DNA of 64,000 nt from Carboxylicivirga marina (GCF_016612505.1 NZ_JAENRR010000023.1:1-64000), one strand, 5' to 3'. Numbered from the stretch's first letter, positions 16,832 through 25,648 are shown. Numbers and translations: made by a program. The notes: a model not told the origin generated them from the sequence alone.

Positions 16832-18256
16832 ATGGCAGATCCAAAAGGTTTTATAAAATATGCACGTAAAGAAGGTGGGTATCGCCCCGTAACAGAACGA
16901 ACGGATGATTATGGTGAGGTTGAGCAAACACTCAATGTTGCTGATCGCACCTTACAAGCATCGCGATGCATGGATTGTGGTATTCCATTTTGTCACTGGG
17001 CTTGCCCGGTAGGCAGTAAAATACCCGAATGGCAAGATGCTGTTTATAAAGGGGAATGGAAATTGGCAAGTGAAATACTACATTCAACCAATAGCTTTCC
17101 TGAATTTACGGGACGTATTTGTCCTAATCCCTGTGAGAAGTCGTGTGTGTTAGCTATCCATGATGAAGCAGTGACCATCCGTGAGAATGAGTGCTCTATT
17201 GTTGAGCGTGCCTTCACTGAGGGTTTTATTGAGCCACGTATTCCGGCTCAGCGAACAGGCAAAAAAGTAGCTGTTGTGGGTTCTGGTCCTGCCGGATTGT
17301 CGGTAGCTGATTTACTGAATCAGGCCGGTCACACAGTCACTGTGTTTGAAAAAGACGATGCTGTTGGTGGTTTGCTACGCTATGGTATTCCTGATTTTAA
17401 ATTAAATAAAAAGGTCATTGATCGCCGTGTGGCCATTTTCGAAAAAGAAGGTATCTTGTTTAAGACCAACGCTGCTATTGGCGAAAATGTAAAAGGCGAG
17501 GAGTTATATAAAGAATACGATGCAGTGGTGTTAACCATTGGAGCAATGAAGCCACGCGATTTGCCAATTGAAGGAAATGATTTGGAAGGTGTTCATTTTG
17601 CTATGGATTTTTTGAAACAGCAGAATAAAGTGAATCGTGGTGAAGAATTTACCAATGGTGAACGAATTTTGGCTGCCGATAAAAATGTATTGGTGATTGG
17701 TGGTGGAGATACCGGAAGCGATTGCGTAGGTACTTCAAATCGTCAAAAGGCAAAGTCAGTAACACAAATAGAAATATTACCCAAACCACCTGAGAAGCGT
17801 GGGCCAGGGAACCCTTGGCCATATTGGCCAACAACACTGAAATCATCTACTTCGCATGCCGAAGGTTGCGAGCGTAAATGGAGCTTGAATACCAAGCGCT
17901 TTATTGGTGAAGGTGGTAAGCTAAAGCAGGTTGAGCTGGTTGAAGTGGAATGGAATAAGGATGATAAGGGCCAGTGGCAAATGAGCGAAAAGTCAGAAAC
18001 AGCTTATACTATGGATGTTGACCTGGTGATGCTTTCTATGGGGTTTGTGAGCCCGGTACACGAAGGACTAGTAAAAGAGTTCGGCTTAGAGCTTGATGCA
18101 CGTGGTAATATTAAAGTGGATGAAGCGTATCAAACCAGTAAGGTCAATGTGTTTGCTGCAGGTGATGCCGCTACTGGTGCCAGTTTGGTAGTTACCGCCA
18201 TTGCGAAAGGTCGTGAGGCAGCCAAAAGTGTACATGCCTATTTAATGGATAAATAA
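16832..18256 (+). CDS. gltD: Glutamate synthase small subunit
   Basis: NADPH-dependent electron input subunit of GOGAT. The N-terminus carries the cysteine clusters CMDCGIPFCHWACPVG and CPNPCEKSC for 4Fe-4S centres. The FAD site AVVGSGPAGLSVADLL is near residue 137, the NAD(P) site VIGGGDTGSDC near 285, and the C-terminal FAD motif VFAAGDAATGASLVVTAI near 440. I use the ATG at 16832 (MADPKGF), which matches family starts; a GTG at 16784 would add a non-conserved 16-residue tail. The 254-bp gap to gltB holds the repeat pair, which may weaken cotranscription. Confidence 0.96.
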   Translation: MADPKGFIKYARKEGGYRPVTERTDDYGEVEQTLNVADRTLQASRCMDCGIPFCHWACPVGSKIPEWQDAVYKGEWKLASEILHSTNSFPEFTGRICPNPCEKSCVLAIHDEAVTIRENECSIVERAFTEGFIEPRIPAQRTGKKVAVVGSGPAGLSVADLLNQAGHTVTVFEKDDAVGGLLRYGIPDFKLNKKVIDRRVAIFEKEGILFKTNAAIGENVKGEELYKEYDAVVLTIGAMKPRDLPIEGNDLEGVHFAMDFLKQQNKVNRGEEFTNGERILAADKNVLVIGGGDTGSDCVGTSNRQKAKSVTQIEILPKPPEKRGPGNPWPYWPTTLKSSTSHAEGCERKWSLNTKRFIGEGGKLKQVELVEVEWNKDDKGQWQMSEKSETAYTMDVDLVMLSMGFVSPVHEGLVKEFGLELDARGNIKVDEAYQTSKVNVFAAGDAATGASLVVTAIAKGREAAKSVHAYLMDK

Positions 18257-18295
18257 TCTTCCCTTGGGGAAGTGCCGAATGGCGATGGGGGAAAT
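18257..18295. repeat. Third copy of the gltD-flanking repeat
   Basis: Begins TCTTCCCTTGGGGAAGTGCC immediately after the gltD stop codon. It has the same orientation as copy B at 16655-16690 and is inverted relative to copy A at 16599-16636. It ends in GATGGGGGAAAT. Confidence 0.65.
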
Positions 18296-18348
18296 CTGTT
18301 GCTGACTACATTAGAAATATTATCAATTAGGGTTGTTAAAAATGCGAG

Positions 18349-18379
18349 AAGGCTGCTTCAATTTTGGAGTGGCTTTTTT
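18349..18379 (+). terminator. gltD terminator
   Basis: AAGGCTGCTTC (18349-18359) pairs along its whole length, counting G-T pairs, with GGAGTGGCTTT (18366-18376). A T-run follows to 18379. Confidence 0.6.
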
Positions 18380-18430
18380 GGTTAATGGATCTGGATATTG
18401 GCCTGGAGGGCAGAACAACAATGTATACAT

Positions 18431-18511
18431 GGATTCGACTCCTATAGGAGTCGGATATTTCTGGAACGGCAAATGTCTACGCGCCTGCGACCCTAATTGG
18501 GTGGCGAATCC
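18431..18511. repeat. 81-bp branched inverted-repeat element
   Basis: Outer arms GGATTCG (18431-18437) and CGAATCC (18505-18511) enclose two inner hairpins. One is the perfect 18-bp palindrome CGACTCCTATAGGAGTCG (18436-18453). The other is a bulged stem CGCC/GGCG with ACCC/GGGT (about 18483-18506). It may be an RNA-like fold or a DNA repeat of the REP/MITE kind. A reading frame of 102 codons crosses it (18333-18641), but I do not accept it as a gene. Confidence 0.5.
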
Positions 18512-18527
18512 TTATTCATCTGTGGTG

Positions 18528-18566
18528 ATAAAAAAAAGGACTGCCCCATTGCAGAGCAGCCCTTTA
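18528..18566 (-). terminator. Terminator of the helical protein gene
   Basis: On the minus strand, AAAGGGCTGC pairs with GCAGTCCTTT (one mismatch), followed by eight Ts. It lies 22 bp after the stop of the gene ending at 18588. Confidence 0.75.
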
Positions 18567-18587
18567 ACTATGAGAATAAATCAAAAA

Positions 18588-19310
18588 TCAATCATTCGTT
18601 TTTTCGGTCTCGCGACGTGTTTTACGTGCTTTTGCTGTTGAAGTCACACTTGTAATAATTTCGTTGATGGTATTTATCAGTTCTTCAAGTTCGGCTGTTG
18701 TGTTAAATTGTGCCATACTCTCAAGGTAATTGAGTGCCGATTGTAAATCGCTATTTAACTGCTTGCGGGTAGTCGATAAAATTGGTTGTTCAATAGCATC
18801 CAGTTCTTCGCGCTGGGTACTGGTTGCTTCAAAGGTTTTCTGACTATTATCCAGCCGAGTCACCCATTCGCCTAGAGATGTAGTTGTGATACATGTGGCA
18901 GCTGGTTCTTTTGTGAGTTCAGATATGAGTGTATTAATGCCTGCTGACTCCGCTGTGTAACCCTCGTTTTGTATCGACCAGCCATTTCTGCGAATGATTT
19001 CAACGATAATAGCAGCCGCTTCTCTTATCGCTTCGTCCCAATGGTAAGTCAAGGCCTCCGAACTGGTTCTTAAGCCTAAAAACAAGTTATCTCTATTGTC
19101 ATCTTGTTCTTCCATTTTAGCTGTAAGCGGATTTACTTTTTTGCGATTCAATGCTGCGTCGTATACCGCAAAGTGTTCCTTTATACGAGCTAAGAACATG
19201 GTTTTTAAAGCTTCATCAATCGATGAATTTTCAATAGCTGTAATGATTCGTTTAACAAGCGTGTAAAATTCGCTTGCAAACAAAAAGTGGTTTAAAATAG
19301 GTTTGATCAT
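18588..19310 (-). CDS. Uncharacterised helical protein (DUF6261-like)
   Basis: A 240-aa, mostly alpha-helical protein with no signal peptide or membrane segment. It has YTLVKRIITAIENSSIDEAL near the start, a central YDAALNRKKVNPLTAKM, and a basic tail (KARKTRRETEKTND). The helical layout and the YDAAL segment recall the Bacteroidota family DUF6261, but I cannot confirm membership. No operon partner. It sits between repeats in an accessory-looking region, has its own terminator, and its role is unknown. Confidence 0.7.
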   Translation of the reverse strand: MIKPILNHFLFASEFYTLVKRIITAIENSSIDEALKTMFLARIKEHFAVYDAALNRKKVNPLTAKMEEQDDNRDNLFLGLRTSSEALTYHWDEAIREAAAIIVEIIRRNGWSIQNEGYTAESAGINTLISELTKEPAATCITTTSLGEWVTRLDNSQKTFEATSTQREELDAIEQPILSTTRKQLNSDLQSALNYLESMAQFNTTAELEELINTINEIITSVTSTAKARKTRRETEKTND

Positions 19311-19979
19311 AAAAAAAGAATTTTAGTTACTTGATTAAAACTAGGTGTAATTCTATGAAACAAAAAATAACGTTTGATAGTTAGGAACTTTTTAATCATA
19401 AGAATTCGATGTTTGGTAATGGGGGTATGCACGTTGGTCAATAAAAAACAATTATTTGTCAATTTAACCATTTTGCTTTTTGTCAAAGCGGATTTGGAAG
19501 TAGTAATTAAGTGTTCGATAACAGCTCAGGTTTCGATAGTAATACCAATCAAATGTTTAATGAAGTCCACCTGCTCACAGAGGGCCTCAATCAAGTGTTG
19601 TTGTGTCGTTTCAAGCTGATTAGCAAAACGAATCAAATGTTTGGTTTTGAGGGGCTGTGTACTTTTGATTGCCATTAATAATAACACTATTGCTTCTAGT
19701 GCAATTCGACAGCTAATCAAGCATTAGATTGGAGCCTTGTGTTGACTGGGAGTTCCAATCAAGGATTCAAATGAGACTTCACTATTGCATGAAGCCACAA
19801 TCAAATAATTGAAAATATCATCAAAACAACTCTGCAGGAAAAGTGAGTCACAACTTTTAAGTTTGAAGTTGCTGAAGATAGCAATTGATTCTTTGTTTAT
19901 CGAGCTTGCAAATTACATGCTAATTTCAATTTAAGACATCAAAAGAAGGGATATGGTTATAAAGTTGAAAATATTAGTA
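19311..19979. other. Gene-poor stretch with possible decayed gene
   Basis: No intact gene is convincing. On the minus strand two open stretches in different frames read like protein: about 19735-19910 (rich in Phe/Ser/Cys, ending at a stop near 19735) and 19526-19720 (64 codons, amphipathic, containing LIRFANQLETTQQHLIEALCEQ). They may be pieces of one frameshifted gene. I do not recognise the family. Confidence 0.3.
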
Positions 19980-20582
19980 TTAATTAATACAAATTCTCCA
20001 TGTATGTGAATTTTCATCATCATAGCCTATCAAACCATTTTGTAAACTATAGTATATTTTTTTTATTCCCTTAAACCCTTCTATGCTTTCAGGTTGAATC
20101 ACATAGTCATAACCTATTTCAAAAACCAACACATCGTCAAATTCCAAATCATCAATAACCAAGACTCCTGTTTCAGATAATAATTTAGGAATTACTCTAA
20201 TTGTAGCATTCGGTGAATGATGCCTCATATTGAACTCACCATAAACTCCATTGTCGGTTCCATAGAATAAATAAGTAACTCGATAATTTCCTTTTAACTG
20301 TGATAATTTTATACTTAATCTATCATGAAATCCCCTTGGTTCACACCCCGAATATCCATCTTCTACCTTTTCGCTAAAAGTATATTCCTCTACCTCATAA
20401 CTCATTTCTTCATCAAATTGATTTTTAAAACTTACTATCTGATCTGCTTTATAGACTGGAAAATGCTTACTTAAACTAGCATCTAGTTTATTATAACCTC
20501 CATTACCACAAGGGGGTGAAACATCTAATGTACATCCGAATAAAACAATTACTAGCAGCGTTATGGGTAAACTTTTTCTCAT
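19980..20582 (-). CDS. Uncharacterised lipoprotein
   Basis: About 200 aa from the ATG at 20582, which gives a lipoprotein signal peptide (MRKSLPITLLVIVLFGC, Cys17 lipidated). An earlier ATG at 20648 would place 22 polar residues in front of it and is rejected. The mature part is rich in acidic residues and beta-strand patterns (YRVTYLFYGTDNGVYGEF) and has four further Cys that could pair. No motif is recognised. It likely sits in a membrane facing the periplasm. Flanked by gene-poor sequence, it has the look of an accessory gene. Confidence 0.7.
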   Translation of the reverse strand: MRKSLPITLLVIVLFGCTLDVSPPCGNGGYNKLDASLSKHFPVYKADQIVSFKNQFDEEMSYEVEEYTFSEKVEDGYSGCEPRGFHDRLSIKLSQLKGNYRVTYLFYGTDNGVYGEFNMRHHSPNATIRVIPKLLSETGVLVIDDLEFDDVLVFEIGYDYVIQPESIEGFKGIKKIYYSLQNGLIGYDDENSHTWRICIN

Positions 20583-20980
20583 GACATTTCTATTTTTATG
20601 ATTTATAACATAACAGTTGCTTGAAATGTTGAGAATAATAAACTTCAATTTACTGCAGGTGGTCTGGAATTTACGAATGAAAATATGAATCCATCATGCT
20701 TTCACTTTGGTTACAGGGGATTAGAGAACTATTCATAATGGCTTTTAATAGTTGATAATAAGATACACGAATTTATTAAAGGCGGGAGGTTAATGGGTTA
20801 GCTAATTTATGGCAATCATTATCCAAAGTGAAATTAAACCGATGGGATTTAATATGGATGATGATATCGACTAACTACTATGAATTAATTCTTGAGAGCG
20901 TACGTGTAAGCATTTGCACCATTGTCTCATCATCAGGAAAGAGAATAACAACCATCGTTATTTAAGGAAAACAAACAAAT
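20583..20980. other. Intergenic stretch without recognised features
   Basis: 398 bp between divergently oriented lipoprotein genes. I found no tRNA, terminator, consensus -7 box or repeat here. Confidence 0.5.
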
Positions 20981-22192
20981 ATGCGTCGAATAGTTGGATT
21001 AGTGATTGTGGGATTAGCGATTGTATGCAATGCGTGCAATAGTGATGAGGTGATGGATGCTTATAGTGAACGAGGAGCTGATAGCGATAAGTTAATGCTA
21101 TCCAATAGTTCCGATGTTCTTATAGGTGAATTGGTACAGTTGGGTACGACTGACTTTCCCTTGATGTGCCATTCAGTTAATAAACGGTTTGCCGAAGTGG
21201 AACTGGAAGGTAATGCGCGTTTTGTGGAGGCACTTGTCAAGATAGGTGTGCTCATGTACGATGTCGAATCAAGTGATTGTTATTTTGAAGAGTTGATGAA
21301 CTTTGCTTTTGATAAGGAGTATTACTGCAATGTGCTGCTAAGTGAAGGTTTCGGTGTATGGCAATGGAATCAAGAGTTATTGGTGTTTGAGCAGGTTGAT
21401 GAACATGACTCGGAAGTTGTGTTTATTTTTCCGGCTACCGATGATGTTAATGGAGGTAATGCTGTTTTATCTGTGTCAGAGCTTATGCTTTACGAAGGTG
21501 CATTCCCTGGTAAAGGTGATTTGCTCGACGATGGCACTGTAATTTCCAATGCACTTGAGTCGTTAAAGCTAAATATTAAAGTGGACGAACGGCTTATACT
21601 AACCAGTAATGTATCAACAACCTTCAACTCTGATGGTTATTACAATGATGTGGCGATGACTTTTAACCCTCAGCCTTATCATTTAAAATGTGAACTGGCC
21701 CGGGAAGAAGAGAATGGCTATTGGATGTTTTCATTTAATCGTGATTCGGAGGTTATTTTAAGTCATAATTTAACATTAGGCCTCGATAAAAGCAATAAGA
21801 ATGAACCTGTAACTCATTTGTACAACGGGCTTAGGGTTGGTGATGTAGTTTTGCAAACTGAAGCTCAAACAGGAGAACTGTATAAGGCTTTGTTACAAGT
21901 TGATAAGCTTAATGAAGGTGCAAAAGAATATGCACAGGCCCTGGCTATGGCGCTTAATAATCATGCTTTAATGGATGTGCGATATGTGGCTGATAAGTCC
22001 ATTATTGCAAAAGTACATGCACTTGCCAGGCAAAATCAGAGCATGACCGATGAATGGTGGGTTGATCTGGAACTGGTGTTTAGTGATGAAAGCTGTGTTA
22101 GTAGTGAGATTTATTTTGAGGATTTCCTCACCAACTTTAAAGTCGAGTTGGAGCAATTGGTGGTTGAATTTGAAAGTAAATTTGGTATTTGA
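20981..22192 (+). CDS. Uncharacterised lipoprotein
   Basis: A 403-aa protein with a lipoprotein signal peptide (MRRIVGLVIVGLAIVCNAC, Cys19). The mature chain is strongly acidic, with alternating beta and helical segments and a pair of Cys near residues 60-90. There is no recognised domain. Two Trp in DEWWVDLELVF near residue 360 and a final helix (VELEQLVVEFESKFGI) are visible. It stands alone with its own terminator at 22229-22257. It is probably anchored in the inner or outer membrane. The gene may be lineage-restricted. Confidence 0.75.
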   Translation: MRRIVGLVIVGLAIVCNACNSDEVMDAYSERGADSDKLMLSNSSDVLIGELVQLGTTDFPLMCHSVNKRFAEVELEGNARFVEALVKIGVLMYDVESSDCYFEELMNFAFDKEYYCNVLLSEGFGVWQWNQELLVFEQVDEHDSEVVFIFPATDDVNGGNAVLSVSELMLYEGAFPGKGDLLDDGTVISNALESLKLNIKVDERLILTSNVSTTFNSDGYYNDVAMTFNPQPYHLKCELAREEENGYWMFSFNRDSEVILSHNLTLGLDKSNKNEPVTHLYNGLRVGDVVLQTEAQTGELYKALLQVDKLNEGAKEYAQALAMALNNHALMDVRYVADKSIIAKVHALARQNQSMTDEWWVDLELVFSDESCVSSEIYFEDFLTNFKVELEQLVVEFESKFGI

Positions 22193-22228
22193 CTCTTGAT
22201 GCCTGATTAAATATTAATCGATGAAATG

Positions 22229-22258
22229 AAAAAGGTGCTTCTGCGGAGTGCCTTTTTT
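22229..22258 (+). terminator. Terminator of the lipoprotein gene
   Basis: AAAAAGGTGCTTC (22229-22241) pairs with GGAGTGCCTTTTT (22245-22257), with some G-T pairs, and is followed by a T-run. Confidence 0.8.
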
Positions 22259-22324
22259 ATGTTAGCAATAAATGATGTTCTAAATAATTTTATCCATTGG
22301 GCTATCCGCCCAAACCGGACTTCA

Positions 22325-22368
22325 TTTCTTGCCTTGAAGCAAGAAACGCAAGCAAAGAAATTCAAGGC
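22325..22368. repeat. Overlapping alternative hairpins in a gene-free stretch
   Basis: TTTCTTGC-cttgaa-GCAAGAAA (22325-22346) and GCCTTGAA (22331-22338) with TTCAAGGC (22361-22368) share bases, so only one can form. The surrounding 22259-22647 holds no convincing gene. A 62-codon frame (22297-22485) reads across the repeat and is probably spurious. Confidence 0.4.
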
Positions 22369-22647
22369 TACTTTTTAAATTACTTTCTAATTTATCTCAA
22401 GCTTAAGTGCGGCCGAGTGATTTCAGAAACAAGTTCGGAACTTCTCGATCTTACTAAAGCTTTCCAGAAAACGAAAGCAATTTAAAAGAGAGGCCACAAT
22501 GTACGATGCTAAAAAGAATCTCAGTAAAAAAGGATAATATCCAACATATATTCAATCAGTTAGGTTTGTGTCAACAAATCATTTAGAACACTATTGCTTT
22601 TAACTACGACCAAAACCATATTACCGTTGTATTATTGATTGAGAAGA

Positions 22648-23553
22648 TTACTTTTCCTCTTTAAGCATGAACTCCAGCGGAATATGAAGCCGTTTTCGCC
22701 AGGCGGTTTCCGTATGCTCAGCTCCTTCAAACCTCTTAGATACGTAATTTTTATCCGATTGATATCCATGCAAAAACATCAGAGAATCAACTTTTAGCTG
22801 GTAAGGTTCATACAATGAATCTAAGGTGGCAGTGCCGTAATCAAAGTAAATACGATGGGTTTTGGCATTAGGTATATTGTGTTTCAGATAGTTGAAAGTG
22901 ACGCCCCCAACAGCAGGCCAGTGGGTTGACATGCAAATGGCACCTTCAAATATGCCAGGGTATTCGCACAAGGCATAGCAGCTAATGAGGCCGCCCATGC
23001 TTGAACCCATTATAAATGTATTGGCTTTATCGGTGTGTGTGCTGTAGTTTTTGTCGATATATGGTTTGAGCTCACGCACAATAAATTGAAGATATTGGTC
23101 GGCCAGCATGCCTTGTTCAAAAATAGCCGGGTCGATGTGTGCATCTTGCATTAATAGAATTTTCTTTTGTTTCTCTTTGTCCGTCATTCGCCAACCGCGT
23201 CGCGGAAAGTACTCTGAATGTCGTTTGGCACCGTTATTCCATATGCCAACTACAATGCATTTTCGTATGCGTTTATTATTTATGAGTACCGACATTACTT
23301 CGTCAACACCCCACTCTTGATTGTTCCAGGTATTGCTGGCATCAAACAACATCTGACCATCGTGCATGTATAACACAGCATATTGTTCTTCTTCATTGTA
23401 GTTTTCTGGTAGCCACACATCAACTGTTCGGGCATCAACGTATTCTGAATTAAAGAAGCCATGGCGCACCACCTTACCCGAAGATACTTTCACATCTTGT
23501 GCCGCTAACAAAATCGTACTTGATAAAAACAAAATGGAAAGTAGAAGTTTCAT
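22648..23553 (-). CDS. Secreted esterase (alpha/beta hydrolase, esterase D/enterochelin esterase type)
   Basis: A 301-aa alpha/beta hydrolase with a signal peptide (MKLLLSILFLSSTILLAAQ). It fits the putative esterase family PF00756: DVWLPENY, VLYMHDGQMLFD near residue 65, and the nucleophile elbow MGSSMGG near residue 190 with the catalytic Ser in the middle. The acid would lie near YFDYGTATLDSLY, and the catalytic His in EGAEHTETAWR near residue 283. It probably acts in the periplasm or outside the cell on acyl, feruloyl or siderophore esters; the substrate cannot be told. It is monocistronic. Confidence 0.85.
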   Translation of the reverse strand: MKLLLSILFLSSTILLAAQDVKVSSGKVVRHGFFNSEYVDARTVDVWLPENYNEEEQYAVLYMHDGQMLFDASNTWNNQEWGVDEVMSVLINNKRIRKCIVVGIWNNGAKRHSEYFPRRGWRMTDKEKQKKILLMQDAHIDPAIFEQGMLADQYLQFIVRELKPYIDKNYSTHTDKANTFIMGSSMGGLISCYALCEYPGIFEGAICMSTHWPAVGGVTFNYLKHNIPNAKTHRIYFDYGTATLDSLYEPYQLKVDSLMFLHGYQSDKNYVSKRFEGAEHTETAWRKRLHIPLEFMLKEEK

Positions 23554-23658
23554 GCGCCTGTGTGTTAATTTCTAAATTGGATACGTAATATCTGACACTG
23601 GCATTTAAACGTCAAGGGATATATACAGTTTTATCCTTCATGTATTCTATTGTGGTTA

Positions 23659-23829
23659 AACCCGAATTATGAGTTAGGACTTCGTAATGAGCGTTGAAAG
23701 TGCGATAAAACAAGGATTTTCTGGAACGAGGCATAGCACCGTTTCTGGTGAGTGAAAGAATATTAGTGAAACGACTTGTTTTGAAGCAATTTCAATGCGC
23801 AATAGACTTGCTAACACATATTTCGGGTT
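23659..23829. mobile_element. 171-bp MITE-like element
   Basis: Terminal inverted repeats of 19 bp, AACCCGAATTATGAGTTAG (23659-23677) and the complement of 23811-23829, differ at only two positions. There is no coding capacity. T/A-rich flanks (GGTTA before, AAAAT after) may be part of a TTA/TAA target duplication. This is the layout of a miniature inverted-repeat transposable element that needs a transposase in trans; none is in the window. Confidence 0.65.
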
Positions 23830-23840
23830 AAAATGAGCAA

Positions 23841-23877
23841 TAAAAAAGGCGATAATAAATTGTGCTTATCGCCCTTT
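23841..23877 (-). terminator. Terminator of the Dabb protein gene
   Basis: On the minus strand GGCGATAA (23866-23873) pairs with TTATCGCC (23848-23855) and is followed by six Ts. Confidence 0.8.
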
Positions 23878-23904
23878 TACTAGGTTCTAAATAGAATACA
23901 TATT

Positions 23905-24204
23905 TTACATTTCATAATCAACGCACGAACGTTCCTCTAATACTTCACGTATGATTTTTCCCACAGCCAGATGATCAGGGTGTTTGGCATATTTTTCCAA
24001 ATCTTCCATGCTATTAAAGCTAGTGTCTAATGCTATGTCAAAGTTCTCGTTGGGATTTGAGTTAATGCCAACCTCTATCGAAAGCAATTCATTAACCTTG
24101 TCTTTAAGCGAAAGCAGACATTCTTTTATCTCTATTAGTTTGCTTGCTTTTTCCTCATTATTTGCAAAGCTTTTTAGCTTAAATAGCACTATATGCTTAA
24201 TCAT
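23905..24204 (-). CDS. Stress-response A/B-barrel (Dabb) domain protein
   Basis: A single Dabb domain of 99 aa (ferredoxin-like dimeric barrel). The N-terminal strand IKHIVLFKLK and the C-terminal YAKHPDHLAVGKIIREVL with the conserved Tyr-x-x-His-Pro are diagnostic. Proteins of this size form homodimers. Roles range from stress response to polyketide cyclisation in other organisms, so the substrate here is unknown. It is divergent from udk, sharing a 54-bp spacer. Confidence 0.88.
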   Translation of the reverse strand: MIKHIVLFKLKSFANNEEKASKLIEIKECLLSLKDKVNELLSIEVGINSNPNENFDIALDTSFNSMEDLEKYAKHPDHLAVGKIIREVLEERSCVDYEM

Positions 24205-24258
24205 AATCGAAATATTTACTTATTTTGTTTTAGTTCTTAAGCAAACAAAAATACGAAA

Positions 24259-24879
24259 ATGCTGATAATTGGAATCTCCGGAGGCACAGGTTCGGGCAAA
24301 ACAACTGTAGTTCGTAAGATAATAGATCAACTGCCTGCAGGAGAAGTGGCCATCTTACCACAAGACTCATATTATAAAGATAGCAGACACTTGCCTTTGG
24401 AGGAGCGACAGAAAATTAATTTTGATCATCCTAATTCTATTGAGTGGGAATTGCTCATTAAGCATATTGAAGAATTAAAAGCCGGGCGATCGATTGAGTT
24501 GCCACAATATTCGTATCTCACCTGTACACGCTCCGAAGAAACCATAAAGGTGGAACCACGCGATGTAGTGATTGTGGAGGGAATCTTGATTTTGGGTAAT
24601 AGTGAATTGCGCCAGCTAATGGATTTGAAAGTATTTGTACATGCCGATGCCGATGACCGTTTAGCACGAGTGATTCAACGCGATATTAAAGAACGCGGCC
24701 GTACGGTTGAGAAAGTTTTGGAGCGATACGATGATACGGTTAAGCCAAGTCACCTGCAGTTTATTGAACCAACCAAGCGCTATGCTGATTTAATAGTGCC
24801 GCAAGGCGGACAAAACCAAATTGCTATTAATATATTAACCCACTTTATCGAACGAAACTTAACCAGCCTAAACGAATAA
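24259..24879 (+). CDS. udk: Uridine kinase
   Basis: Phosphorylates uridine and cytidine in pyrimidine salvage, in the cytoplasm. The P-loop GGTGSGKTT is at residues 8-16. DSYYKD follows near 35, NFDHPNSIEW near 50, YSYLTCTRSEET near 80, VIVEGILIL near 100, and RVIQRDIKERGRTVEKVLERY near 137-157 (the lid with Arg residues). The 206-aa length is typical. It is followed 3 bp later by the exonuclease gene, an operon arrangement common in this phylum. Confidence 0.95.
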   Translation: MLIIGISGGTGSGKTTVVRKIIDQLPAGEVAILPQDSYYKDSRHLPLEERQKINFDHPNSIEWELLIKHIEELKAGRSIELPQYSYLTCTRSEETIKVEPRDVVIVEGILILGNSELRQLMDLKVFVHADADDRLARVIQRDIKERGRTVEKVLERYDDTVKPSHLQFIEPTKRYADLIVPQGGQNQIAINILTHFIERNLTSLNE

Positions 24880-24882
24880 ATT

Positions 24883-25599
24883 ATGCTTGACAATGTAAAA
24901 GTCGACGATATCATGTTCTTGGATATCGAAACTGTACCACAAGAAGCCACATTTGATAATGTAAATACTGACATGCAATTGCTGTGGGAGAAGAAATCAG
25001 CTTATTTTCGTCAGGAAGATGAATCGCCTGCCGATGTTTATGGTCGGGCAGGTATTTATGCCGAGTTTGGGAAGATTGTATGTATATCTGTTGGTGTCAT
25101 CTCAGCTCGGGGAGGTAAGCGCATCTTTAGAGTAAAATCTTTTGCAGGCGATAATGAAAAGGTGTTACTTGAAGACTTCGGCCAGATGCTTAATCACTTT
25201 GCTCGTGATGTACACAAGAATATTTGTGGTCATAATGCCAAAGAATTTGATTTTCCATACATCGCCCGGCGTATGTTAATTCATGGTGTGAAGTTGCCTC
25301 CTATTCTTGATGTGGCAGGTAAGAAGCCATGGGAAGTGAAATTTCTGGATACCATGGATATGTGGAAATTTGGTGATTATAAGCATTACACATCGTTAAA
25401 TTTGCTCACCACAATATTTAATATCCCATCACCAAAAGATGATATTGATGGTAGTCAGGTAGCAGCTGTTTTTTATGAAGAAAATGATGTGGAACGCATT
25501 GCTCATTATTGCGAAAAAGATGTGTTGGCTACTGCTCAGTTGTTTTTGCGCTTAAAAGGTGAAGCGTTAATCAATGAAGATGATGTTGAGCATGCGTAG
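24883..25599 (+). CDS. 3'-5' exonuclease, PolB-like
   Basis: A DnaQ-fold exonuclease of the family predicted 3'-5' exonuclease related to DNA polymerase B proofreading domains (PF10108). The acidic metal ligands are visible as FLDIETVP (Exo I, residues 13-20), GHNAKEFDFPYIARR (Exo II, near 115-130) and HYCEKDVLAT (Exo III, near 207-216). 238 aa, no other domain. It is probably cotranscribed with udk and likely acts in DNA repair or RNA/DNA end trimming; the exact substrate is unknown. Confidence 0.88.
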   Translation: MLDNVKVDDIMFLDIETVPQEATFDNVNTDMQLLWEKKSAYFRQEDESPADVYGRAGIYAEFGKIVCISVGVISARGGKRIFRVKSFAGDNEKVLLEDFGQMLNHFARDVHKNICGHNAKEFDFPYIARRMLIHGVKLPPILDVAGKKPWEVKFLDTMDMWKFGDYKHYTSLNLLTTIFNIPSPKDDIDGSQVAAVFYEENDVERIAHYCEKDVLATAQLFLRLKGEALINEDDVEHA

Positions 25600-25648
25600 A
25601 AGTTGAACTGTTTATGCGATATTTCAATTCTTAATATCGACATAAGGA

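Noticed and set aside
18431-18511. tRNA or tmRNA (GGATTCGACTCC-like text)
   Set aside because: No acceptor stem with CCA or anticodon arm and no tmRNA tag frame; the stems do not fit a tRNA fold.
18333-18641. 102-codon plus-strand reading frame
   Set aside because: It runs through a terminator and a palindromic element and overlaps the minus-strand gene end. The translation has no protein-like pattern.
22297-22485. 62-codon plus-strand reading frame
   Set aside because: It crosses overlapping inverted repeats; more likely a repeat translated by chance.
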